Positions 53,301 through 63,579 of a stretch of 64,000 nucleotides of DNA are shown here, in pieces. Source of the DNA: Chrysomallon squamiferum (lineage: Eukaryota; Mollusca; Gastropoda; Neomphalida; Peltospiridae); NCBI GenBank assembly GCA_012295275.1, contig CM022671.1, forward strand, positions 30,643,750 through 30,707,749, given 5' to 3'. The notes beneath the pieces were generated by a model. The model worked only from the letters and a program-made list of their open reading frames with translations. It was not told the DNA's origin and searched no databases. The first letter of the stretch is position 1. Each line of letters starts with the position of its first letter. The position numbers and the translations under genes were made by a program.

Positions 53301-53389
53301 ATTATATTAGATTTAGTTAAACATTATGGACTTTTAATAAATACAAAAAATAGTCAACTCAAGCAAGCCAACAACAACAAAAATATATA

Positions 53390-53432
<43 letters not shown>

Positions 53433-55830
53433 ATCAATAAATAAATATATATATTACAGATATTAAGTTTCTAACTTATGACTGGTTAAAGATAATATGA
53501 AAGAGGAAGTCTATTTTTACTTGGGATTTTTTTATCAAAGAATTATCTATAGAGAGAGCCATGGACATACATACATGCATTATACTTGTAGATAAAGACG
53601 TCAAGGGTCAATGGCTACAGTATAAAACAGACCAGAAATAACACATCAGTAAGAACTGATCTTTCAAACTATTGTTACTGAGGTGAAGGTTCTTTCTATA
53701 AGCTATCATCAGCTTTTCACAAACAAAAAAATAAAAATAAATCTAAGATATTTTCTTAAGCAGACTAAAAGTGTATAAAATATCCTAAGGGTAAATATGA
53801 GAATGTTTCATTATAATAATTATTTAGCCACCTTTTTGCATTTTTGTTATTGTCATTATCAAATTACTCCTAAAAAATAATAATAATAAAAATAATAATA
53901 ACAATAATAATAATAAATACATAAAAAAAAAAAAAATAAAAAAAAAAAAAATAAAATAAAATAAAATAAAATAAAATAAAACTGAATATGAATAAAAGTA
54001 AACATAATAATAATAATAATGATAATATGTGGTTTTGATGAGATTCAGATAAACTTTTTTCAGCACCAAATCATTGTCTGTTAGCTTCATATTCCTTTAT
54101 TTTGTTATTTATTTATTTTTAAAACATTTAACTTATTTTTTCTTAAAAATAAATATATTACCATTTCAATGTAAGACAAAAGGGCCTCTTTGTTATTTTT
54201 CCATTCCTGTGCCAACTGTGATGGTTGAGGGTATTTGCAACACGACAACTCAAGAGTAATTTCAAAACAGTTGCTATGGAGATAGTTAAAATCTTCCATT
54301 CCACCTAAATTATAAGCAATAGAAAGCAATGCAACTGTACAAAACAATTTTGTTCTTTAAAACAGCTTTAAAGTGGTAATAATAATAATAATAAGTATTT
54401 TATGTAACATTTGCATGCGTGCGTATGCTGTGAAATTTCCTATGAACGTATCAAAAGAGTGGTGTTTTAATATTTTTAGATGTTTTATATATACAAAAAA
54501 ATTCTAATACATTCACACACACGCAGATAAATATAAAAATAAAAAATAAATAAAAATAAATAAATAAATAAATACAATAAATGACAAAATATCAATATTG
54601 TATGAATAAAAGCAAAATTAACTCATTCTCCTTTTAACTTATTCTCATGCATTAAATCATATTTTTTAAATATTATTACAAAATCTGAAAATTTAAATAA
54701 AAATAGCTGAAATTAGTGCAGCTGTTCAAAGGCATTTGGTAACATCTGCTTTCAGTGAAATTAATCTTTGTATAAATATTTTAATTACATAATTACTACT
54801 ATTTTGATGACATGCTCAATTTAATAACAACAACAACAAAAATTTATAAAGTTTAAAAAGTCCAAAAAAAACCAAACAAACGAAATAAAAAATAAATAAA
54901 TAAATAAATAAATAAAAAAATAATAATAATAATAATTGTGGTGATGATTTGGTTGTAAAATGATGTCTTCTTACCTGGAACATCATACCAGTGAGCTCCA
55001 TTAGTGATGCCGTCTAAAAAGTAATCGTTGCAGAGATTTCCTTTATGCATTGTCAGGTGTTTGTCAGAGTATGTACGAGCAAGAAGTTTAAACACGTTGT
55101 CATCGGGCGTTTTGCTGTAAATGTGAGATCCGTGTTTCTGGGAATCGTCAAACGGATAGCTGGCGACAACACTGCCTCCGTGAAGATTAGCTGACAGAAC
55201 AAACTTATTTTCTTGTATCCATTTCATCATTGCCATTGTTTCCGGCTCAAGTTTAGTTGGGGTGCCAACTGGAAACTGGTCAGGAAAATTTCTGTTCAGA
55301 TCCACACCATTTTTATTAGACCTTCCTTTAACCCCATCGCAGTCTCCGACCTCGGATATTTCAAATCCGTCTGGATCCATAGAAGGCATAATAAAAATAT
55401 TAGTAGAGTTTATAATGCGTGTAATTCTGTCGTCGTTTCCGTATTGCTCCAGTAAATATTGTATAAGGTATATTAAAACCTCTCTGCTGACAGGTTCGTT
55501 TCCATGCATGTTTCCAACATATTTAAACATTGGCTCCCCTGGTTCAGTTATATCTACGTTATCTGTTATCTGTATCGCCCATAAAGACCGACCAGCCACG
55601 CTTTTTCCGATATCGTGTAGTTTAGACAACTTCGGATATTTACCAGTCATGTTTCGTAAAAAAGATGTTAACTCATCGTAATGGTGGTATGAGCTCGTGT
55701 CCACTTTGCGGGCCGTCCGGTCATTTGGTCTTCCTAAAATGTGAATATACGATGTAGTTATTAAGATAAACACTAGGAAAAGTTTATTTACATCCGACGT
55801 TTTCGCCATATTGTTAAAAAATGAAAACAA
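30101..55830 (-). CDS. CPD: Carboxypeptidase D, four-domain form (26 exons, ~1,679 aa)
   Basis: Role: membrane-bound M14 metallocarboxypeptidase that removes C-terminal Lys/Arg from peptides in the trans-Golgi and secretory path. Exons: 55830-54975, 54304-54162, 52463-52294, 50759-50648, 45923-45652, 44969-44778, 44523-44240, 43927-43831, 43129-42987, 42432-42263, 41635-41253, 40714-40554, 40200-40112, 39516-39273, 38004-37896, 37566-37411, 36903-36735, 36281-~36095, 35679-35547, 35109-34972, 33914-33810, 33006-32945, 32463-32332, 31837-31649, 31028-30923, 30339-30101. All phases agree once one extra base in exon 4 is ignored. The translation has a signal peptide, four carboxypeptidase units each followed by a transthyretin-like module, one transmembrane helix and an acidic tail. 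The tail keeps the GFHRL motif of vertebrate CPD. Vertebrate CPD has three units; here an extra inactive one lies third. The start could be ATG 55830 or the better-context ATG at ~55809 (MAKTS), which directly precedes the signal peptide. Confidence 0.93.
30990..36850 (-). CDS. CPD: CPD domain 4 (inactive; counterpart of vertebrate domain III)
   Basis: Exons 17-25. NIHGNEVVG keeps two zinc ligands. The third is lost (SVSLQAGDL), Asn-Arg becomes Asp-Glu (VDLDEAFPD), and the catalytic Glu becomes Tyr (SIAVYTGCC). The Tyr substitution and the flanking [22 protein letters not shown] and [15 protein letters not shown] all track vertebrate domain III as I remember it. That domain is also inactive and in one vertebrate (duck) CPD is known to bind a viral envelope protein. 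No such role can be inferred here. Confidence 0.85.
35258..35295. repeat. (TA)n microsatellite
   Basis: TA run of about 32 bases in CPD intron 19. Confidence 0.9.
35732..35788. repeat. (CA)n microsatellite
   Basis: Imperfect CA run in CPD intron 18, about 50 bases above exon 19. Confidence 0.85.
36850..41560 (-). CDS. CPD: CPD domain 3 (extra, catalytically inactive)
   Basis: Exons 11-16, with the module running into exon 17. The fold landmarks persist but the active site is gone. The first zinc His is Asn (NVNGDEPVG), the third zinc His is replaced ([10 protein letters not shown]), the Asn-Arg substrate pair is absent (GARFPEL), and the catalytic Glu position reads His ([10 protein letters not shown]). 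The transthyretin-like module is [13 protein letters not shown] onward. This unit has no obvious counterpart in three-domain vertebrate CPD. Domain 4, not this one, matches vertebrate domain III. Confidence 0.85.
37750..37865 (+). repeat. Dispersed repeat copy 1: (GT)n plus a conserved 3' block
   Basis: A GT array is followed by TTTGTGTACATTCCTTCATT, TTCTTTGTTTCTGTTATAAT and TACAGATAAATAAATATGTT. Nearly the same block recurs at 50826-50905, so this is an interspersed repeat rather than a chance microsatellite. It lies in CPD intron 15. Confidence 0.6.
38405..38468 (+). repeat. Degenerate tRNA-derived SINE fragment
   Basis: TGGTCCAGTGATTAAAAC resembles a polymerase III A box. About 35 bases later GTTGGGTTTTGAATAATC resembles a B box (GGTTTGAATCC). 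The spacing suits a decayed tRNA-like SINE head. It lies in CPD intron 14. Confidence 0.4.
38640..39272. repeat. Minisatellite derived from the CPD exon 14 splice donor
   Basis: About 20 degenerate units of roughly 30 bases (plus-strand core GATAATGATCTACTCAC followed by CCATAA or AGATAA) fill the 5' end of CPD intron 14. The last unit runs into exon 14 and includes the genuine donor at 39271-39272. The unit near 39107-39123 repeats the exon end plus donor exactly (ATTCTTTATGG|GTGAGT on the minus strand). Many other units keep GTGAGT. Confidence 0.75.
41540..45923 (-). CDS. CPD: CPD domain 2 (catalytically intact)
   Basis: Exons 5-10 plus the start of exon 11. All key residues are present: NMHGNEVVG (two zinc ligands), [11 protein letters not shown] (Asn-Arg), SANLHGGSL (third zinc ligand) and [13 protein letters not shown] (catalytic Glu). 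The lead-in [12 protein letters not shown] is typical of the N/E subfamily. The transthyretin-like module starts [15 protein letters not shown] (exon 10) and finishes early in exon 11. In vertebrates domains I and II differ in Arg/Lys preference and pH optimum; I cannot infer that here. Confidence 0.9.
43940..44120. repeat. AAAT and poly-A low-complexity tract
   Basis: AAAT repeats (43940-44005) followed after a short gap by a ~24-base poly-A run (~44082-44106), in CPD intron 7. Confidence 0.8.
44525..44665. repeat. AAT low-complexity array
   Basis: AAT, TAA and poly-A sequence directly upstream of CPD exon 7, inside intron 6. It touches the exon's CCTCAG acceptor region. Confidence 0.85.
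45924..50647 (-). other. CPD intron 4 (4.7 kb)
   Basis: The long intron joins exon 4 to exon 5 in phase 2. It holds GAAT/AAAT repeats (45931-46012), a ~36-base poly-A run (46804-46840), AAC repeats with a duplicated flank (47358-47540), a GAAA-rich purine tract (~47800-47920) and AT-rich sequence. No exon is required or seen. Confidence 0.65.
47358..47545. repeat. AAC repeat with an ~84-bp tandem duplication
   Basis: An AAC array is followed by CATCAAACAAACCAACAACA and then AATAATTTTTCATGTGGATT. The same series of motifs, nearly unchanged, reappears ~84 bases later. Confidence 0.75.
50648..55830 (-). CDS. CPD: CPD domain 1 (catalytically intact) with signal peptide
   Basis: Exons 1-4. A signal peptide (hydrophobic [16 protein letters not shown]) is followed by a complete M14 unit. 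It has the zinc ligands in NMHGNEPVS and SANLHGGS, substrate-binding Asn-Arg in [10 protein letters not shown], and the catalytic Glu in [13 protein letters not shown] (exon 2). The transthyretin-like module is [12 protein letters not shown] onward (exons 3-4). The first 285 codons sit in one 856-nt exon, whereas the equivalent part of domain 2 is split over four exons. Exon 4 carries a one-base surplus near 50727-50731 (CCCTTCGGG on the minus strand). The reading [13 protein letters not shown] changes frame to continue [13 protein letters not shown]. Confidence 0.9.
50826..50905 (+). repeat. Dispersed repeat copy 2
   Basis: GT-rich start followed by TTTGTGTACGTTCTTTCATT and TTCTTTGTTTCTATCATAAT, then TACAGATAAACAAATATGTC. 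This matches the copy at 37750-37865 apart from a few substitutions and a shorter GT array. It lies in CPD intron 3. Confidence 0.6.
50935..51030 (-). repeat. Degenerate tRNA-derived SINE fragment
   Basis: On the minus strand, GGGTTAGAGTACAGTGGTTG resembles an A box and a GGGATCTAGCCCACC segment sits where a B box would be. It adjoins dispersed-repeat copy 2, so the two may be parts of one element. Confidence 0.4.
52464..54161 (-). other. CPD intron 2
   Basis: The intron between exons 2 and 3 (phase 0). Contents: AT-rich sequence, an AAAT array (~53385-53445), AAATA repeats (~53950-53985) and AAT runs. No coding signal seen. Confidence 0.65.
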
Positions 55831-55960
55831 CCTTCCCCTTGCACGTTTTTTAGCAAAGGGTGAAGGTTATTTGTTTTAAGGCGCTATTCGTGCGATTCCC
55901 ATTGGTAATCAATAGTCGAACGGGAACAAAAAACAATATGAATGAATGAATATTTGTTTA

Positions 55961-56037
<77 letters not shown>

Positions 56038-56900
56038 CCATAGCAAAAATACATATTAATATTATATTATAATAGTAAATGGTATTAAATTAATTTTTCC
56101 TTAACAAAAAAAAAAAAAAATAATAATAATAAAAAAAAAAAAAAAAAAAAAGAAGAAGTAAAGAAACAAAATTATTATTATAGAAATTACTACCGTGTCT
56201 AAGCATTTCATAACTTTTTAAAAGTTAATTTAATAATTTCTAATTAAATATTTCTAACAGAGATAATCAATAGAACTAAATAAATGAATTAATGAAAAAT
56301 AAAACAAAAATTATGTTCGCAAAACATCAAGCGAATTTCTTAACAATTTGTAATTATGAAAAATGTACTAGATTATTATCATTATATCATTTACAAATTC
56401 ATTATTACTTTATAAAATTATTTATTCGTTCATTGTGTCATTAGTTAATCAAACATTGATACATTCACACATCCACTGATGACCAATTCATTAATTTATT
56501 TTGGAACAGTAATTTACTGCAAAATATCGAAACTTTTGTTCATATATAACATCGCTGATCGCGTCATTGAAACGTGTCTTTGTTGTCGTACTTCCTTCCA
56601 GACAAATGTTTTCTATATTTTTCTCCTGTCTTGTTAAAACGTAACATATGGCTTTCGACAGATTCCGTTCCGCAGAGATAAGGATGCTGTTCGAGCGCTT
56701 TACGTACAAATAACGTGTCAGTCAAAATTCTGTCTTGTTCATGTAAAACATAGAAATAAAATTATAAGTTTTGTTATTTGTTAAACGTCCAAAAATTGTG
56801 ATGAATGTATCTAATGCAGTTTTCTAATGAAATACGAGTTATTTCCCAGAATGAAGGTAAAAATAAAAACATTTTCTATTAACCTCTCATTTTAATACAT
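55831..56900. other. CPD upstream region with a (TC)n array
   Basis: The ~110 bases above the ATG have higher G+C and are the likely 5' UTR and promoter of CPD. A perfect TC run occupies ~55967-56033. Then poly-A and AT-rich DNA follow. A 72-codon minus-strand frame at 56491-56709 is of mixed composition but matches nothing I know and is probably spurious. Confidence 0.6.
55960..56036. repeat. (TC)n microsatellite
   Basis: A nearly perfect TC dinucleotide run of about 70 bases, ~140 bases upstream of the CPD start codon. Confidence 0.95.
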
Positions 56901-57005
56901 CTGGTTATGGGCTGGAAAACACGATTGAAGAGTAATTTCAAAACAATTGCTCTGGAGATGGTTAAAATCCTCCGTTCCATCTAACTTATTATCAGCAAAA
57001 AGCAG
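56901..57005 (-). pseudogene. Decayed copy of CPD exon 2 (catalytic-Glu exon)
   Basis: About 100 bases match CPD exon 2 and its upstream intron edge (54220-54330) in the same orientation. Shared blocks include AGAGTAATTTCAAAACA, TTGCT.TGGAGAT.GTTAAAA and TC.TCC.TTCCA.CTAA. Reading the minus strand gives [18 protein letters not shown] against [19 protein letters not shown]. The acceptor-flanking GG is lost, the GGM start is altered and the exon's second half is missing. It is a relic of a partial duplication lying ~1 kb upstream of the CPD start. No other CPD exon copy was seen beside it. Confidence 0.75.
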
Positions 57006-57170
57006 TATATATAGTCAGTTATCTTGAAGTATATGAAACAGTTTATTTATTTATCTTCTTTCCTTCAATCTTCCTTTTTATAAAAAAAAAAAAATTAAAA
57101 ATAAAATCTATACTTGCTGATTCAGAAAATGTTCATTTACCAGCTTAGGTCAGAAGATTTCTCTTCCATG

Positions 57171-57246
57171 TATGTATGTATGTATGTATGTATGTATGTA
57201 TGTATGTATGCATGCATGCATGCATGTATGTATGTATGTATGTATT
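57171..57246. repeat. (ATGT)n/(CATG)n microsatellite
   Basis: Pure ATGT units with a central CATG-unit block; the apparent Met/Tyr/Val/Cys frames are repeat translations. Confidence 0.95.
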
Positions 57247-58019
57247 TTCAAAATGGTATCAGAATTATTGGTTATGTACCAGTGTTATGTACTTACTTTT
57301 CTGTCTGCGTCACTTTTATTTTATTTATTGCTTAAGAAACTTAATGTTGTTGACAGTGACAGCAGGGAATTCGTGTGGATTTTCCTCATAACTACATCTT
57401 ATAACATCAAATACTGATACAAATGAGGAATCAAAAAGTTCAACCTAACGAAGTACACAGACCTGCTATTCAATGGTTCGTTGGCGAAATAAGAAGGGAG
57501 ATAACTCCCGAAACACTGAACTAAATCTTTTTCTTGATTATTATTATTATTATTATTTTGTTTTTGTTGCTGATAATATTAATAGAAAAGTCATTTTAAT
57601 AAATACATAAAAGATAACCCCCAAAATATAAATGTACATATTTTTGTATTAATAGAAAAAATACAACATCGTGAAAAAAAAAAAAAAAAAACAACAACAA
57701 TCAAATGGTATCTTAATACAGCATGATATAGCACTGACATTTAGAAAATGAAATTTCCATTATTAATGTTCAAATGAGCTTAACAATATTGGTTAACTGA
57801 TGAATAAAAATTAAAAATCTACAAAACTGTGGAATAATATTATGAGTTCTTTAGACTGCTTGTATTTTGAGTTTTGAGATTTGTTTTAAAACCGCTGACA
57901 ATTTGCAGTTCTCTAAGTAACACAGCATTATTAATACAAAATATCTAGATACAGTTTGCTCAGTTTTGAAATAATTATTAAGTGGTTGGTTTATATAAGA
58001 TAGACATTTATAACTAGAC

Positions 58020-58020
<1 letters not shown>

Positions 58021-58080
<60 letters not shown>

Positions 58081-58085
58081 ATATA
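58021..58085. repeat. (ATCT)n microsatellite
   Basis: About fifteen perfect ATCT units, followed downstream (58180-58275) by degenerate ATCT/ATCC units. Confidence 0.95.
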
Positions 58086-58499
58086 CTGTTTGAGTTCTTT
58101 TTGATATTTAAAATGCGTTGCAGTAACTCATATACCCACATATATACCCGTCCTCACACAAAATGTTCTTCTAATATCAATCATCCATCTGTTATCTATC
58201 CATCTATCCATCTATCTATCTTAATATATCTATCTATCCATCCACCTATCCACCTATTCAACTATCTATCTATCAGTATCGATAATCGTATTATTTTATA
58301 AATATCAAATCAGAGAACAATATATATATATTTTTTTATATAAATATTTATTAGTCCTTCGAATTTTGTATGAGACTTTGATAAATATTTTTTCTAAAAA
58401 GGAATCAAACAACAACTCGCAATATTTCTTACTTTGTTTGCATCACAGCGACACCCATACGGCGAATCATGACGTTGTCAAATAAAATGTTTAATATCT

Positions 58500-58504
58500 A
58501 GTTA

Positions 58505-58586
<82 letters not shown>
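58500..58586. repeat. (ATCT)n and (TA)n compound microsatellite
   Basis: ATCT units pass directly into a long TA run. Confidence 0.95.
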
Positions 58587-58589
<3 letters not shown>

Positions 58590-60340
58590 AATAATGTTAT
58601 TTACGATCGTATTTAGTTACCGCGGATCTGGTACGTCAAAATGATATTAAAAGCTACGTAATGAATTTCCACATGATAGGAAAAAAAAAAAAAAAAAAAA
58701 GTACATATAGTGACAAACAAGAACAAAGAGCATTCTAACGACAGAAATTTAGAACAGAAAGTAATATACGAGTATTTAATTTGATACGTCTCTTAAATAC
58801 GTACTGGTTCTACGGATCAAAGGCACAACTAATGGATAAATTTAAACGAATTTTTCATGAATAGCTTCAGTGCCGTACGAACAAATGAAGTCTCGATTAA
58901 ATTATCTTGTCTGTAGCGTTTAGTGACTCGGTGATGAAGGAAAGTCGTTAGTAACTCTAATATATTAGAAAACAAAATTAAATGAGTACACAGAAATAAT
59001 GATTAGTGACTATAGGTTCTAGCCTGTCATTTCCAATGTGACATGTTTGATTTGACTGTACGCAACAAACAGGACAAAGCAGAACTTTACCACGGCCTGC
59101 GTATAGTTTATTGCATGTATATAACGTTGCTTATAAACCAAATAAATAGATGCATATGGATATATATTTATATATTTGTTTGTATCGTTCTGTGTATCGT
59201 TTTGTTTGTTCGTTTATTTATTTTTTTTTTTTTTTTTTTTACGCTGTTGTATTTTTTTCTATCAATACAAAAATATGTATACTTATATATACTTTTTTGT
59301 GTGTGTGTGGGTTTGTCTTTTATGTATTTTATTGAAACTAACTTTTCTATAAATATTATCAGCCAAAAACATGCAGGTTCATTTGTTATTTATACAAAAT
59401 TTTATTTTAAAAATATAAAATATAAGTCTCTATTCCGATAGAAACGATACCCACTTTCAAGTCGTAGCTACTGGGGTCGTACAATTTAAAACGTATTTAG
59501 TACAGCATTGTATGTGCCTCGTACAAAAAAATGTTAATTCTCAGTGTTATTTATTCAGTGCAGTTGAAAAGTGAATCCTTTATGTCTGAAACAAAAATCT
59601 ATTACGTTCGGGCTTCTTTATCATGCGTTTAATGTAAAATGTAATGAATGAATGCTAAACAATAACTCATTACAATAATACACTGAATGATATACCTACT
59701 ACACCTTTTTTATTTTATTATTATTATTATTTTTTTTAATAAACAATAAACAAATATTAATAACAAATCAGTTTATTCATCATATCAAAATACATTTATA
59801 TATTTTTGATTTTGTTACGTATGATTCCATGAATACTACTATAACTCACTCTAACTTCAATATATTTTCTAATCAAACAACTTCAAGACAACTAGAAAGA
59901 CAAACAAACACACTGAGTCATTTTCAATACATTCTTATGGATTTTTAACAATTTGTCCATACGTGCTAAATACTATTAATAATAATCATATAGCTGGTGT
60001 TTTTTTCAGTGGATACTAAAGATTTATTGATAATTATATTGCTATTTTTTCACTCAATGGATGCAGAAAAAGCTGAAAGGAATATGATTATCTTCTTTTC
60101 TTTTTCTTTTATTCTTGTCCAGTTTCTAAAAGCAGTTTCAAGCAACAGGTTGTTTTCTTGATGACTACGATTTTGTTTAATTTCTTTTTAAAAAAACCTA
60201 AAAAAACCTCACCTAAGTAAATAAATAATAATAAAAAATAACCTTCCCCAAAAACCTAAATATATGTTAATATTTTATGATAATAAAAAAGCTCTTCAAT
60301 TAACATATATTCATTCACACGTTTGTTTTGATGAAATATG

Positions 60341-60380
<40 letters not shown>

Positions 60381-60447
60381 TAATAATAATAAATAAATAA
60401 GTAGAAAAAAGAGTCTGGACATTAGGGTGACATGAATTATGAGCGCA

Positions 60448-63400
60448 TCATTTCACTTGAAATTCCAATAACGGAGAGAATCTTGCTTTTTCCTTATCGA
60501 GTTTTGCGTACAGTTTGGCCAAGCATGGCTTCGTTCCAGTTTGAACCAGTCCTTCCCATATGCTGTCGGCAATGACCTTGAAATGAAACCAGGCGTCGCC
60601 AATCAGAAGCGCTACGTCGGACGCCATTGGTGCTCGAACTCTGAAGGTCACACATGTGTTAAAGTCAAGGTCACCGGACATAGGCTCTAACAACGTACCA
60701 TTAAACCAACGATGACAAGCACGTGGTAACGGTCTTCTATTTTTGGCTGGTTGTTTGCAGTCGATAAGGTACCTAAACAAACACTCGAAAGGGGCGCTGC
60801 CGTCTGTTTCCGGTGAGGTAATTTTAGCGCCGAATATCGCAAATACGTATTTCCCGACAAATGGACAGCGGACTAAGTAAGAAATGGAATTTTCATCTCG
60901 TTGTTTTACGAAAACGTATCTCTGAAAGTCTTCGTCTGTAGCACCAGATTCGTTGCCGTGGTAATGAAGTGAATGTGATAGTCTGATGTCTTGATGAAGC
61001 TGGAAGTTGAACACGAGGTCATCATGGCTGTAGGTGACCGCAGGGTCGATGTGCGTTTGGGGGAGCAAACCATAATTGCTCATGCTTGGTGTGGGGCCAA
61101 AGAATGAAACCTTCGGAAAGGGACTTTTCAGGTTTTCTTTCTTTTCTCTGCATTTTATTTGAAAAGCACACGCGCTCTGTAACGAATCCGAACACCAACT
61201 GTCTTTAGCAAAAATAGAAAAGTAGTAGCGTCCTTTCTTCGGCGGCGCTACAGTGAAAATAGCTTTGTGACCGATGATCCTCAGCATCACGCGACCTTCC
61301 AAACAAGGCGAGTTCGAATCCTTGTCTTTAGGCTCTAAGGTATAGCCGAACCCGACAGGACTGGGTATTGTGACCTGGATCAGAATGACACCGTTTTCTG
61401 TCTGCTGTATGCAGTCGTAGTGCATCACAAATTTCAGTCCGTAATTGAAAAACGGCGATTTGACGACAGGCAGATTAATAAATTCTGACAGCGTAACCGG
61501 ACACTCTAGAAGCTGCCATGCCGGATCGTCAGGGAAGTGCTGATAGATGTGCTCCTCTGGATCCGTGATGAAATAAAATTCGTCGCATTCGTACGAAAAA
61601 TGTCCGAAGTCGTCGCTGTCTCTCTTGGTTCGTTTGCTTCCGGCGAGGTCTGTTTTGTTTCGCGCGGATCCCGCCTTCACGTGTCGCGCACCCCAGTTGC
61701 AGTTGACAAAGCACCAAGAACCGTCAATGCTAACCGCAGTCCACGTGTTACGAAAGCGTTCGTCTTCGAACTTCATTCCTGGTTTGTAGCCAGCGCCTTT
61801 CGAATAACCCTGGATAACCTCACAGTACAGTCCCGCGTAACTGAAGAAAGGAAAGTAATTTTTTCATTAAATAAAATTGTTTATTTATGTATGTATGGAT
61901 GTATGTATATATATATGTATGTATGTTTGTATGAATGCATGTATGTATATATCAGTGTGTGTATAAGTGTGCATATGCATGTATAAGTTTATATATTAAC
62001 GTATATGTACATATATATTTAATAAAGTAAAAATAAAGTAATAAATCATAAAACAATCACACAAACAAAGGCAATCTCTGTGAACTATAAATGTGCGGTA
62101 CAAAGCTTAAAACTCGCTCGAATGTGTCAGTTTGAAATTAACTAGAACTGAATAAAGAACAAATCAATTTCGTTTAATCTGGACTTTTCGACCATTTCTC
62201 GTTCTCCTCAAACTGGACACGATATAACGAGTCTCCAGAGAGGCATTTAGCGGTTTCCTGCCTGTTATTTGTTTTGCGGAAACGACACACACTAATTACA
62301 ACAGAACATCGATAGAAGCGACAAGACCAACGCCAATTCGATGCAGAAACAAATCTTTAAACTGCATTCAGCGGAGACATATTCAACAGTTGTTAGCGGC
62401 CTTTATCGGTGACTCACACATCCGGACAACCGTTTCATCTTGCTGAACCATCTTCGACCCGAAACTATTGATTACTTTTTTTAATTTTTTTTTATTTGTT
62501 TGTTGGAAAGCCTTTTAAGATTTATCATTGTTTGATATGCGTGTCGCTAGACAAATTACTGAGAACAAAATAAAACTGCTGTGTTGTCTTACATTAATCA
62601 GTTTCGAACATAAGAGTTATGACAAGCCAATATAAACCTGACCCCGAGTCAAATAAATATTCATCTTTCTACAGTTTAGAATCAACGACTGGTAAAGAAA
62701 TTCTATTAATGATGTTGGTATTCGGCTTGGTGATCTATAACTGGAAAAATTTATGTACTTCCTTTGATTTCTAATTTTGAAAACAGTTGTTCGTTTATTT
62801 TAGTTTTTACTGAAGATCAAACAAAAAATTAAAAATAAAACATTTTTAATTCATTACAGAATTTTTATCGAATTGCACTGTATTAGTAAAATTAAATAAA
62901 AAAAACAAAAACAGGAAAGCATCATTTTCACAAATGAATAGTTAATGAGCACGACATTGTAACTGATAATTTAATTGATTTTCTGTTTTATAACAATATA
63001 TGTGACACTGATAGGAAGGACTGATAATGTTGTATGAAGATGATTTTTTTGTATGTAAAATAGTTCGAGTTATCACGGTGCTCGAATATTCAAATGTCAA
63101 ATATTTAGTGCAGTTCCAGTGTGCGGGTAATATACGTTTTATACTGCATGAAACACACTCTTGCGTATTTGGTAAACTTAGTATACAGAACGGAAGAGTG
63201 AAGAGCAGTTTTGTGTGTATCAGATAGAGATACTGTATGGATCTATGTATGAATGTACTAATGGGGGAGGGGACAGCGAGAGAGAGAGAGAGAGAGTATA
63301 TACCCGAGTAACTTGTATACATGACTTACTGATGAAAGTAAAGACACGCAAAAGAGATTTAATTAGAAACTTTAATATTAACAGTGAAGGAGAGAGAAAG

Positions 63401-63490
63401 GTTACAAATTTAGAGAAAAAAGAAAATTAAAAAAAGTCAGTGTAAAGACATAGAGAAAAAATGTAGGAAGAAAACAAAAGTGAAAAAGAC

Positions 63491-63579
<89 letters not shown>

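Larger units (their letters stand above)
57006..60447. other. Intergenic region between CPD and the hillarin-like gene
   Basis: AT-rich, non-coding DNA. Contents: an ATGT/CATG array (57171-57246), TTA and poly-A runs, an ATCT array (58021-58082), a second ATCT/TA array (58503-58585), a poly-T run (~59220-59240) and a TA run (~60358-60382). No gene was recognised. Confidence 0.6.

Noticed and set aside
56491-56709. A 72-codon minus-strand frame of mixed composition
   Set aside because: No family recognised, no splice partners and no flanking coding signal; kept only as a note under the CPD upstream region.
59043-59441. A 132-codon plus-strand frame between CPD and the hillarin-like gene
   Set aside because: Dominated by Ile/Phe/Tyr/Leu from AT-rich and poly-T sequence; it looks like chance.
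61537-61986. A 149-codon plus-strand frame opposite the hillarin-like exon
   Set aside because: It is an antisense shadow of the coding exon and then runs into ATGT repeats.
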